Of a stretch of 52,614 nucleotides of DNA, positions 16,216 to 24,823 are shown one piece after another. The first letter of the stretch is position 1; every line of letters starts with the position of its first letter. This stretch comes from Cyclobacteriaceae bacterium (GTDB lineage: Bacteria > Bacteroidota > Bacteroidia > Cytophagales > Cyclobacteriaceae): contig CANGUK010000004.1 in the NCBI GenBank assembly GCA_947457095.1, positions 1 to 52,614 of the forward strand, given 5' to 3'. The notes beneath the pieces are model-generated. The model ran no database searches. It saw only the letters and a program-made list of their open reading frames with translations, and was not told where the DNA came from. A program made the position numbers and the translations under genes.

Positions 16216-17898
16216 ATGAAAAAATTAGTTCTTTTTCTTTCCCTCTCACTCTTCACCCTCCTGGCAAATGCCACTGAGCTCGTGTCCCTCATCCAAACCT
16301 ACCAAGCTGACCGCGGAGCATTAGGTCGATTGTATACCCATCGGCTATCCAGCGAGTACTTTGCTCGGATGGAATCGTTTAACAAGGATTACCTCAAGAC
16401 CCTTCAATCCCAGAATTACGCGGCACTATCTGAAGATGGAAAGATTGATTACCAGCTATTTCGAAATTATCTGGAGAAGCAATTGGCAGAGCTCGACTTG
16501 GAAAAGCGTGATTTTATTCAGATCCAGTCTGTCCTCGAGTTTGGCAAGCCCCTAGAGGAATTCACGGTTGCTAGACGGAGGGCTGTTCAGCCCGATGCCC
16601 AAGCCCTTGCTGCAAAATGGAATCAGGTGGCCCAAGCCCTAGATGCCCAGCACAAGGCGCTTGCCTCGAGTTCCAAATACGACTCTTGGCAAAAGGCGGA
16701 ACTAGCGGCTCAGGCTGTAGAAAGTTTGCACAAGGTGGTCAAAGAATCCTACGACTTTTACTTTGACTTTGATCCTGCATTTACCTGGTGGATGCCTACC
16801 CCTTGGGAAAAATTGGACGCCGGAATGAAAGCATACGCCAAAGCGCTCCGTGCCCATTACACCAACTCTGTGAAAGACGATGGATCTGGCATTATCGGCA
16901 AGCCGATTGGACGTGAGGCATTGGAAAAGCAGTTGGCTTATGAAATGATTGCCTATAGCCCGGAGGAACTCATCGCTGAGGCAGAAAAGCAGTTTGCCTG
17001 GTGTGAAAAGGAAATGCTGAAGGCCTCCAATGAATTGGGCTTTGGCAACGATTGGAAGGCAGCCCTAGAAATGGTCAAGAACACCTACCTGCCGGCTGGT
17101 GCCTGGCCACAGGAAGTAGTCCGACTAGGAGAGGAAGCCATTGACTTAATGGTCAAAAACGACTGGTTGACCGTGCCACCCTTGGCGATTGAAACCTGGA
17201 GAACGAGTATGATCTCAGCAGAGCGTCAGCGTGTGAGCCCCTTTTTCTTAGGTGGTGAAGTCATTCAAATTGCCTACCCAACTTCTGAAATGAGCCACGA
17301 GGACAAAATGATGTCCATGCGGGGCAACAATCCTCACTTTTCCAGAGCTACGGTGCAACACGAATTGATCCCTGGCCACCACCTCCAACAATTTATGAAT
17401 CAGCGGCACCTGATCCACCGGCGTCCATTCGGCACGCCGTTCTGGACGGAGGGATGGGCCCTATATTGGGAGTTTGTTCTTTGGGACCGACAGTTTCCTC
17501 GAGATGCCAAAGACAAGGTGGGTATGCTCTTCTGGAGGATGCACCGGGCGGCACGAATAATTTTTTCACTCAACTACCACTTGGGGAAAATGACCCCTCA
17601 GCAATGCATTGATTTGCTTGTTTCTCGAGTAGGGCATGAATACGCCAATGCTTCCGCTGAAGTACGAAGATCGTTTGAGGGGAGCTATGGACCCTTGTAT
17701 CAAATTGCCTACATGATTGGCGCTTTGGAGATCTATGCGCTTCGCAAGGAAATGGTGGATTCAGGAAAGATGCCTGAAAAAACCTTTCATGATTTGATTC
17801 TTACCCAGAACGCCATGCCAATTGAAATTTTGAGGGCCAAGGTAACGGGCAAGCCTCTTGCCAAAGATCACCGGGCCAGCTGGAAATTTTTGGATTAA
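16216..17898 (+). CDS. DUF885 family exported metalloprotease-like protein
   Basis: 560 residues with a signal peptide (MKKLVLFLSLSLFTLLANA). The long helical body ends in the DUF885 zinc-site signature HELIPGHHLQQF (His382), followed by TEGWALYWEFVL, where the downstream glutamate is expected to be the third ligand. Family members resemble M3/M32-like carboxypeptidase folds, so a periplasmic peptidase is likely, but substrates are poorly known. It is a single gene with its own terminator at 17934. Confidence 0.85.
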   Translation: MKKLVLFLSLSLFTLLANATELVSLIQTYQADRGALGRLYTHRLSSEYFARMESFNKDYLKTLQSQNYAALSEDGKIDYQLFRNYLEKQLAELDLEKRDFIQIQSVLEFGKPLEEFTVARRRAVQPDAQALAAKWNQVAQALDAQHKALASSSKYDSWQKAELAAQAVESLHKVVKESYDFYFDFDPAFTWWMPTPWEKLDAGMKAYAKALRAHYTNSVKDDGSGIIGKPIGREALEKQLAYEMIAYSPEELIAEAEKQFAWCEKEMLKASNELGFGNDWKAALEMVKNTYLPAGAWPQEVVRLGEEAIDLMVKNDWLTVPPLAIETWRTSMISAERQRVSPFFLGGEVIQIAYPTSEMSHEDKMMSMRGNNPHFSRATVQHELIPGHHLQQFMNQRHLIHRRPFGTPFWTEGWALYWEFVLWDRQFPRDAKDKVGMLFWRMHRAARIIFSLNYHLGKMTPQQCIDLLVSRVGHEYANASAEVRRSFEGSYGPLYQIAYMIGALEIYALRKEMVDSGKMPEKTFHDLILTQNAMPIEILRAKVTGKPLAKDHRASWKFLD

Positions 17899-17933
17899 GT
17901 CTGGTTAGGGCTACATCTAGTGGGAAAATTTCA

Positions 17934-17967
17934 AAAAAAAGGGTTCAATACGTTGAATCCTTTTTTT
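17934..17967 (+). terminator. Strong Rho-independent terminator after the DUF885 gene
   Basis: A 15-bp stem with one G-T pair (17934-17948 with 17953-17967), TACG loop, and A-run/T-run flanks. Symmetric enough to act on either strand. Confidence 0.9.
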
Positions 17968-18156
17968 ATTGAATATCTGCCTCTTTTCCTACAAAAATGA
18001 ATCCCCTGAAGATGCAATCAAGATCTTAGCCAATCCGCACTTTTTTTACGAGTTTTTGCCAATTAATTTTTTAAGATTTTGAGTTACAATTCAGACATAG
18101 TTCGAGTGGTTTGGAATACGTTTTACAGGTAACTTTAGAACTTCAATCTACGCTAC

Positions 18157-19053
18157 ATGTGGCCTCAGCTGATTCGTCAATTTCGTCATTACCTCACCCT
18201 GGAACGCTCCTTGAGTGCCAACTCCATTGAGGCCTATACTCGGGATGTAGAAAAGCTTGCGGATTATGTGTCCCATGAGTTTCCCTCCAAAAGCCCGCTT
18301 GAACTGGAATTGGAGCACTTGCGGCGATTTGTGACGGCCTTGGCCAAATTGGAGATCTCCCCCTATTCCCAGGCGAGAATTATCTCGGGTATCAAAGCCT
18401 TCTACCGCTTCCTGATGTATGAGGATCGAATCACTGAAGATCCTGCCCAGTTGCTTGAGGCACCCAAGTTGGGCCGAAAGTTACCCGATACCTTGAGTTT
18501 CCCTGAGGTGGAGGCCCTACTCGAAGCCATTCCCTTGGGCGAACCCGAAGGGCACCGCAACCGGGCCATGCTGGAAGTATTGTACAGTTCCGGGTTGCGC
18601 GTTTCAGAGTTGGTAGAACTCAAAAAAAGTCAGGTCTTTACCGAAGTGGGATTTTTGAAAGTGGTCGGTAAAGGAAACAAGGAAAGACTAGTGCCGATTG
18701 GCAAGGCAGCCTTGCACCACCTGAAGCTGTACGAAGAGCATGTGCGATCTCAGCAAACCCCAGCAAAAGGGCATGAGGAATACGTGTTCCTTAACCGGAG
18801 AGGACAGAAATTGACTCGTGTGATGGTGTTTTTGATTATCAAAAAGACTGCAGCGCAGGCAGGGATTCAGAAAAATATCAGCCCGCACACCTTCCGACAT
18901 TCTTTTGCGACGCATTTGATTGAAGGAGGGGCTGACTTACGCGCCGTTCAAGAAATGCTCGGACATGAAAGCATCACCACCACCGAGATCTATACGCACT
19001 TGGATCGGGATTATTTGAAGCAGGTGCTACACACCTTTCATCCTAGGAAATAA
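18157..19053 (+). CDS. xerD: Tyrosine recombinase XerD/XerC
   Basis: 298-residue tyrosine recombinase resolving chromosome dimers. The SAM-like N-terminal domain is residues 1-90. The catalytic set is complete: Arg148 (SSGLRVSEL), Lys172 (GKGNKERLVP), His244 and Arg247 (SPHTFRHSFATHL), His270 (MLGHESITTTEIYTHL) and nucleophile Tyr279. Length, RQFRHYLTLERSLSANSIEAYTRD and the housekeeping surroundings indicate the chromosomal Xer protein, not a phage or transposon integrase. XerC versus XerD cannot be settled by eye. Confidence 0.9.
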   Translation: MWPQLIRQFRHYLTLERSLSANSIEAYTRDVEKLADYVSHEFPSKSPLELELEHLRRFVTALAKLEISPYSQARIISGIKAFYRFLMYEDRITEDPAQLLEAPKLGRKLPDTLSFPEVEALLEAIPLGEPEGHRNRAMLEVLYSSGLRVSELVELKKSQVFTEVGFLKVVGKGNKERLVPIGKAALHHLKLYEEHVRSQQTPAKGHEEYVFLNRRGQKLTRVMVFLIIKKTAAQAGIQKNISPHTFRHSFATHLIEGGADLRAVQEMLGHESITTTEIYTHLDRDYLKQVLHTFHPRK

Positions 19054-19060
19054 CTAGGGA

Positions 19061-19528
19061 TTATTGCCAGATTGACTCAGTTAAAATCTGCTGCACAGTG
19101 TGTGTGGAAATGAATATCACCAATCGAATACTGTGGTAAGTCCCCAATAAAATAGCCAAGGCATAAGCTAACTTTGTGCTGTAAAGTATGCTTGAAAAAT
19201 AATTTTTTTGAGTGACGAGCTCTGCTAGGAGAATCAAAATAGCGATAATGCTTGCTATAGGTACAAAAGGGCCTAAAACATGGTATTCCAAACTTTTTAA
19301 GAGATCTCCCTGATAAAAGAAGATAATGGATTTAGTAATTCCGCAGCCAGGACAAGGGAATCCTGTCACCATTTTGAAAGGGCATAAGGACTGCTCCGTT
19401 TCAATATGCTCATGACTGCTGAGCATAATGAAAAAGGGGACTGCCAGCATGCTTAGCGCGCCAGCAATCCCATAAATTTTTCGCAATTGTTGCTTACTTA
19501 TAGAGCTTATTGATGTCACCTTGTACAA
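19061..19528 (-). CDS. DUF2752 membrane protein
   Basis: About 140-155 residues with three hydrophobic helices. The family signature CPFKMVTGFPCPGCGITKS lies between helices one and two, with conserved cysteines and PCPGCG. There is no ATG before the first helix. The candidates are TTG at 19528, GTG at 19519 or TTG at 19483, all overlapping or adjacent to the end of the upstream DUF4234-like gene, which suggests translational coupling. Function unknown. Confidence 0.75.
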   Translation of the reverse strand: MYKVTSISSISKQQLRKIYGIAGALSMLAVPFFIMLSSHEHIETEQSLCPFKMVTGFPCPGCGITKSIIFFYQGDLLKSLEYHVLGPFVPIASIIAILILLAELVTQKNYFSSILYSTKLAYALAILLGTYHSIRLVIFISTHTVQQILTESIWQ

Positions 19529-19844
19529 TCATTGCTGCTACCATAGGAACTAGGAAGCCTAGAACCAGGAGTAGCGTGGACTCATCTTTACCAGTTTGCC
19601 CAGTACGCTCGTATATTTTTGGCAATCCTTCTTTGCCCATCAAGTAGTAGAAATACAGGTTTACCGGCATGCAGCAGCCTGCAAATATCGCAATGGGTTG
19701 AGAGATTACTTCTTTTTCTGCCAAGGCGTTGATTACTTCTGCGGCCTTAATATTCCAATAGATTAGGTACAATCCACAGGTGATAAAACCAAGAACTAAT
19801 ACCAGAACAGGCTCATTTTTGAATTGAGGGATAGGCTGGATCAT
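19494..19844 (-). CDS. DUF4234-like small membrane protein
   Basis: 116 residues with an N-terminal helix of the type VLVLVLGFITCGLYLIYW, which resembles DUF4234 or CD225/dispanin-type proteins, a middle helix with CCMPVNLYFYYL and a third (TLLLVLGFLVPMVAAMIV). ATG at 19844. It is the first gene of a two-gene unit with the DUF2752 protein, and the two overlap by up to 35 nt. Function unknown. Confidence 0.7.
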   Translation of the reverse strand: MIQPIPQFKNEPVLVLVLGFITCGLYLIYWNIKAAEVINALAEKEVISQPIAIFAGCCMPVNLYFYYLMGKEGLPKIYERTGQTGKDESTLLLVLGFLVPMVAAMIVQGDINKLYK

Positions 19845-20106
19845 AAGGGGTTATGTATCATTTTTCTACTCGTAAGGCTTTTCGATTCCGCCCCGTTTTT
19901 AACTGGTTTCTGGCTCCACTATCAGCCTCAATTCTATAATTAATTTCCCAATTATCAAATTTTGGAAATATTTATTTCTGTGTTTGCCTTAATTTTTAGA
20001 ATAATCTATTCCTGGACTTTTTCAATTCAAACTTTAGTATTGATACACTATTTTCAACATACGGTATGTTTTGAAAAGGATCAATTCTTTTCTGCGTAAG
20101 CTGATT
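19845..20106. other. AT-rich intergenic region
   Basis: No ORF or RNA gene is seen. A bulged inverted repeat with core AACATA-CGG-TATGTT lies at 20051-20077. It has no T run and may mark the 3' end of the upstream DUF1835 transcript. Confidence 0.5.
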
Positions 20107-20868
20107 TTAAAGTAGGGATTGCATCCTATCGAACATCGCCTTCACTTGCAAGTCCCCAAACCCATAGATTCCTGCTTGCCGATTGAATTCTTGGAAGAGT
20201 TGGGAAAAGTCAGTAATTCCCCTCGCCAGAATTTCGTTCAGGACTCTTTCCGGCTTGCCTAAGCCGCTAGCGTCTGGAAGTCGATCGAGTTGAGCCTGGC
20301 AAACCTCATTTAGGGAATGAAAACAAGGGGAAGGTTGGAGCGAAAGCTTTTTGAATACTTCCCAATCTTGGTTACTGTAGGCTTGCCAAAGAGAGTTTCC
20401 CAGCTCCACATCCGAAGTAGTAAATGGAACCCGTGCCTGGTAGGAATTTCCGAGTGAATTCAGATCAGCTTGGCCAAATCCAGTCCATCGGTCTTTTGTA
20501 ATTGAACTAGGTGGAAAAATTCGAAATAAGTTGAGTTGGGGCTTGTCCACAAGCATCGATAGTACAAACCACAAGTTGACCTGACAGAATAAATCGTCTT
20601 CAAACCAGAGACAAATTTCGGCATCCTCTGGTAGGGAATGTAGCCGCTCTATTTCTGAAACTGTTTTCTGAATGTATTCCTCTGAAGGAACCCTATAGCT
20701 CGAGGTGATAAATTCAGTTCGAATCTTCCAAAACTCGTCCAGGGTTTTGCTCTTTACAGGGCCAACGATCAGTGCTTCCCGAAACACCAAATGTGTTTCG
20801 AAAAATGGCAAACCCTGGAGCTGGTGTGCCAATTGATCGCCATTTAATAGATGTAAAGGAGCTGTCAT
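20107..20868 (-). CDS. DUF1835 domain-containing protein
   Basis: 253 residues. The DUF1835 hallmarks are present: HLLNGDQLA at the N-terminus, REALIVGP (Arg30-Glu31), then the aromatic/acidic LWFEDDLFCQVNLWFVLSML near residue 90-105. The C-terminal part (DRLPDASGLGKPERVLNEIL; FGDLQVKAMFDRMQ) looks like the partner domain usually found with DUF1835. Cytoplasmic, function unknown. It starts 12 nt after the M23 peptidase stop, so both are probably on one message. Confidence 0.8.
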   Translation of the reverse strand: MTAPLHLLNGDQLAHQLQGLPFFETHLVFREALIVGPVKSKTLDEFWKIRTEFITSSYRVPSEEYIQKTVSEIERLHSLPEDAEICLWFEDDLFCQVNLWFVLSMLVDKPQLNLFRIFPPSSITKDRWTGFGQADLNSLGNSYQARVPFTTSDVELGNSLWQAYSNQDWEVFKKLSLQPSPCFHSLNEVCQAQLDRLPDASGLGKPERVLNEILARGITDFSQLFQEFNRQAGIYGFGDLQVKAMFDRMQSLL

Positions 20869-20880
20869 ATGCTATTCCTT

Positions 20881-21543
20881 TCAGAAAATACCAATTAATG
20901 GTGATGGTTCTGGGCAATTTTGCCGGTAGTACTCCATATCCTTTTCAGCTGCCACGCCTGGATAATCGCCCCAGAAATTGTTCAAATCCCAAATCAGTTG
21001 AAAATGCAAATGTGGTGGCCAATCTCCATTTTCTGGGAAGGGACCTACTCGACAAAACTGCTCTCCTGCCCGAATGACCTGCCCTACTGCTACCCCTTCC
21101 AAATCTTTTCTTTGTAGATGTCCATACAGGGAATAGAGAGTTCTCCCTTCCACTTGGTGTTGCAAGAGTATGGTAGGGCCATAGTTTCCAAAACCTTCAT
21201 TGTCCTGAAAGCTATGAACCTTGCCATCCAGCGGTGCATAAACAGGGCTGCTAGCCAATGTCCAAATGTCGATTCCCAAATGAATGTTACGAAAAGCCTC
21301 CTGTGCGGTGGCAAACACCTCGCTACGTCGGTAAATACTCCTCTTTTCAAGGTAACCTCCAAAGCCATAGGTCTTCCCTGCCGCTCGAAGCTGCTCGAAA
21401 ACAAACGCATCGAATGCGGCCGTGTCACTCACCTCCACCTGCTGAAGTGACTCATTGCCTTCAGTCAAATCTAAGTGAAGGGCATTTTTGCTACTCAGGC
21501 GCTCTCCCATGACAGGGAAAATGGCTAGGTTGTTCCAATTCAT
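20881..21543 (-). CDS. M23 family metallopeptidase (LytM-like)
   Basis: 220 residues. The zinc site of LytM/lysostaphin peptidases is visible: HLGID (H88, D92) and the HxH motif in WPPHLHFQL, with SLYGHLQ between them. No signal peptide is obvious, which is unusual for a cell-wall hydrolase and hints at an intracellular or non-peptidoglycan role. ATG at 21543 (NWNNLAIFPVMGERL) is preferred to GTG at 21570. First gene of a unit with DUF1835. Confidence 0.85.
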   Translation of the reverse strand: MNWNNLAIFPVMGERLSSKNALHLDLTEGNESLQQVEVSDTAAFDAFVFEQLRAAGKTYGFGGYLEKRSIYRRSEVFATAQEAFRNIHLGIDIWTLASSPVYAPLDGKVHSFQDNEGFGNYGPTILLQHQVEGRTLYSLYGHLQRKDLEGVAVGQVIRAGEQFCRVGPFPENGDWPPHLHFQLIWDLNNFWGDYPGVAAEKDMEYYRQNCPEPSPLIGIF

Positions 21544-21711
21544 GCCCGTAAAAATAGGCGTTCCTCCCACACTGAAAAATGAATTTTTTTTGTGAAAACT
21601 GTGCTGACTTATCTAAGGCATCTTAATTCAAATTTCTTCTTTCCCCTTCGGATTATTTTTCTAATTTTACGCCAATTTGGACCTAAGTAAAATCTAATTT
21701 CTCCACTTCCC

Positions 21712-24531
21712 ATGCCTAAAGATTCGAGCATCAAACACGTATTAATCATTGGTTCAGGTCCTATCGTCATTGGGCAAGCATGTGAATTCGATTATTCTGG
21801 TTCCCAGGCCTCAAGATCCCTTCGGGAAGAGGGAATTACCGTCACGCTGATCAACTCCAATCCGGCGACGATCATGACGGATCCAGTGACCGCCGATCAC
21901 GTGTATTTGTTGCCACTGGAAAAAAAATCCATTCGAAAAATTCTAACCGATCACCCCGATATCGACGCAGTTCTACCGACTATGGGTGGCCAAACTGCCT
22001 TGAACCTTGCCATTGATTGCGATAAGGCCGGAATTTGGAAAAATTATGGGGTGAAGATGATTGGCGTAGATATCGAGGCAATCGATACGGCTGAAAATAG
22101 AGAAAAGTTCAAGGCCTTGATGGAGCAAATTGGCGTGGGTGTCTGCAAAGGAGATACAGCTACCTCTATGCTACAAGGCAAAGAAATCGCTCAAGAAATT
22201 GGTTTCCCGCTAATCATTCGCGCTTCCTATACCCTAGGAGGTGCAGGAGGGGCTTTTGTGGAAAAAGCTGAGGAATTTGAGCACTACCTATCTGCAGGTC
22301 TCCAAGCCTCACCAGTACATGAAGTGCTCATTGAGCAAAGCATCACTGGTTGGAAGGAATACGAGTTGGAGGTGATGCGTGACAATATTGGCAACATGAT
22401 TGTCATCTGTTCCATCGAAAATTTTGACCCCATGGGGGTGCATACAGGAGATTCCATCACCGTGGCTCCTGCAATGACCTTGCCTGATACCGTGTACCAG
22501 CGCATGCGTAACTATGCCATCACCATGATGAATAGCATAGGCAATTTTGCTGGGGGCTGTAACGTACAGTTTGCGGTCAGTCCAGACAACCAAACCATCA
22601 TCGGCATCGAGATCAACCCACGGGTATCTCGTTCCTCTGCCTTGGCTTCTAAAGCTACTGGTTATCCCATTGCAAAAGTTGCTGCGAAGTTGGCCATTGG
22701 CTACAACTTGGATGAATTGTCCAATTCCATTACAGGCACTACCTCGGCATATTTTGAGCCATCCATTGATTACGTGATTGTGAAGATTCCTCGTTGGAAC
22801 TTTGACAAATTCAAGGGTGCCGACCGTAAGCTCGGACTCTCCATGAAGGCGGTAGGGGAAGTCATGGGCATCGGACGTAATTTCCAAGAAGCCTTGCAAA
22901 AGGCCTGTCAGTCCCTTGAAATCAAGCGAAATGGCTTGGGTGCTGATGGAAAAGAACTTAAGGATCAGGCTCAAATCTTGTATTCTTTAGCAAATCCAAG
23001 TTGGAATAGATTGTTCCATGTTTACGATGCCTTCAAGCTGGGAATCTCCTTCCGAACCATCCACGACTTAACCAAGATCGACAAGTGGTTTTTGAAGCAA
23101 ATCGAAGAATTAATCCACTTGGAAGCGGAGATTAGCAAGTATAAGCTCGACACCATTCCTCGTGAGTTGATGGATGAAGCCAAGAAAAAAGGCTATGCAG
23201 ACCGTCAAATCGCTCATTTGCTAGATTGTCTTGAAAGCGATGTGTTTCACAAGCGCTACGAGGAAATGGGAATCAAGCGCGTATACAAGTTGGTCGATAC
23301 TTGTGCGGCAGAGTTTGCAGCAAAGACCCCATATTACTATTCCACCTTTGGAGAGGAAAACGAATCCGTTCGAAGCGACAAGAAAAAAGTGGTAGTCCTA
23401 GGTTCCGGCCCCAACCGCGTTGGTCAGGGCATTGAATTTGACTATTCTTGCGTGCATGGGGTCTTGGCGGCGAAGGAATGCGGCTACGAAACCATCATGA
23501 TCAATTGCAACCCAGAGACGGTATCTACGGATCCAGATGTGGCAGACAAGCTTTACTTTGAGCCTGTATTCTGGGAACATATTTATGAAATTATCCTTCA
23601 GGAAAATCCAGTAGGGGTGATCGTGCAGCTTGGTGGCCAAACTGCCTTGAAATTGGCGGAAAAGCTTTCCAAGTATGGCATCAAAATCATAGGTACTAGC
23701 TACGAAGCGCTGGATTTGGCAGAAGATAGAGGACTATTCTCCACGCTATTGAAGGAAAACAACGTGCCTTACCCTGAGTTTGGCACCATCCACAATACCG
23801 ATGAAGCCCTCGAGCTGTGCAAAACCATTGGATTCCCTCTTCTGGTAAGACCTAGCTACGTGCTTGGTGGGCAGGGGATGAAAATTGTAATCAACGAGAA
23901 GGAGTTGGAAGAGCATGTAGTCAACGTACTTCGCGATATTCCAAACAACGAAATCCTACTGGATCACTTCCTTGAAGGAGCGATCGAGGCAGAGGCCGAT
24001 GCGATTTGCGATGGCGAAAATGTCTACATCATCGGGATCATGCAGCACATTGAGCCAGCAGGGATTCACTCTGGTGACTCCTATGCAGTATTGCCTCCCT
24101 ACAATTTGGGGGATTTGGTGATTCGTCAAATTGAAACCTACACCCAACGAATTGCCCTAGCACTGAGAACTGTAGGCTTGATCAATATCCAGTTTGCCAT
24201 CAAAAATGATAAGGTGTATGTGATCGAAGCAAATCCACGTGCTTCGCGTACGGTTCCTTTCATTTGCAAAGCCTACCAAGAACCTTACGTCAACTATGCC
24301 GTAAAAGTAATGCTGGGAGAGAAAAAGGTGACTGACTTCAATTTCAAGCCTGTGAAGAAAGGCTATGCCATCAAGGAGCCGGTATTCTCTTTCCATAAAT
24401 TCCCGAATGTCAACAAGGAGCTTGGCCCAGAGATGAAGTCTACTGGGGAGGCTATCTACTTTATTGACGATTTGATGGATGATTATTTCTTGAAAATTTA
24501 CGCGGAGCGAAACATCTACTTGAGTAAGTAG
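21712..24531 (+). CDS. carB: Carbamoyl-phosphate synthase large subunit (lacks C-terminal regulatory domain)
   Basis: Makes carbamoyl phosphate from bicarbonate, glutamine-derived ammonia and two ATP for arginine and pyrimidine synthesis. Two homologous ATP-grasp halves are seen. The first starts IIGSGPIVIGQACEFDYSG; the second starts VLGSGPNRVGQGIEFDYSC. Matching pairs are SNPATIMTDP / CNPETVSTDP and EINPRVSRSS / EANPRASRT. The protein is 939 residues and ends right after the second carbamate-synthesis half. The MGS-like allosteric domain (about 130 residues in E. coli CarB) is absent. carA is not nearby. Confidence 0.95.
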   Translation: MPKDSSIKHVLIIGSGPIVIGQACEFDYSGSQASRSLREEGITVTLINSNPATIMTDPVTADHVYLLPLEKKSIRKILTDHPDIDAVLPTMGGQTALNLAIDCDKAGIWKNYGVKMIGVDIEAIDTAENREKFKALMEQIGVGVCKGDTATSMLQGKEIAQEIGFPLIIRASYTLGGAGGAFVEKAEEFEHYLSAGLQASPVHEVLIEQSITGWKEYELEVMRDNIGNMIVICSIENFDPMGVHTGDSITVAPAMTLPDTVYQRMRNYAITMMNSIGNFAGGCNVQFAVSPDNQTIIGIEINPRVSRSSALASKATGYPIAKVAAKLAIGYNLDELSNSITGTTSAYFEPSIDYVIVKIPRWNFDKFKGADRKLGLSMKAVGEVMGIGRNFQEALQKACQSLEIKRNGLGADGKELKDQAQILYSLANPSWNRLFHVYDAFKLGISFRTIHDLTKIDKWFLKQIEELIHLEAEISKYKLDTIPRELMDEAKKKGYADRQIAHLLDCLESDVFHKRYEEMGIKRVYKLVDTCAAEFAAKTPYYYSTFGEENESVRSDKKKVVVLGSGPNRVGQGIEFDYSCVHGVLAAKECGYETIMINCNPETVSTDPDVADKLYFEPVFWEHIYEIILQENPVGVIVQLGGQTALKLAEKLSKYGIKIIGTSYEALDLAEDRGLFSTLLKENNVPYPEFGTIHNTDEALELCKTIGFPLLVRPSYVLGGQGMKIVINEKELEEHVVNVLRDIPNNEILLDHFLEGAIEAEADAICDGENVYIIGIMQHIEPAGIHSGDSYAVLPPYNLGDLVIRQIETYTQRIALALRTVGLINIQFAIKNDKVYVIEANPRASRTVPFICKAYQEPYVNYAVKVMLGEKKVTDFNFKPVKKGYAIKEPVFSFHKFPNVNKELGPEMKSTGEAIYFIDDLMDDYFLKIYAERNIYLSK

Positions 24532-24553
24532 TAGTACCTAAAAACGATAAGTC

Positions 24554-24811
24554 TTGATTAAGTTTCTATTTATACTTCTAGGTGTTGGGTGGCTTTTGGG
24601 TCAGCTGCTTCGCTACTTTTTGCGATCCAAGCTGGCACAATTGGCACGAAAAGTCAATGAAGCAGCTATGGAGCAGCAACGCGCGCAGCAGCAGGCCCAG
24701 CGACCTAAGGACGGGGTTCATGTGGATTTTATTCCAAAAAAATCTCCTCAAAAAATGAAGAAAGACATAGAAGGCGGAGAATATGTAGACTTTGAAGAAG
24801 TGAAGGATTGA
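24554..24811 (+). CDS. DUF4834 family small membrane protein
   Basis: 85 residues: one N-terminal helix (IKFLFILLGVGWLLGQLLRYFL), a charged Gln/Arg coil, then VHVDFIPKK and the ending GGEYVDFEEVK that marks DUF4834. It starts with TTG at 24554, 22 nt after carB, with no in-frame ATG before the helix. Probably cotranscribed with carB; function unknown. Confidence 0.75.
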   Translation: MIKFLFILLGVGWLLGQLLRYFLRSKLAQLARKVNEAAMEQQRAQQQAQRPKDGVHVDFIPKKSPQKMKKDIEGGEYVDFEEVKD

Positions 24812-24823
24812 CCTTCTCTTTCT

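Noticed and set aside
18157-19053. Tyrosine recombinase as an integrase of a mobile element
   Set aside because: Length, motifs and housekeeping context fit chromosomal Xer; no att sites or cargo are next to it.
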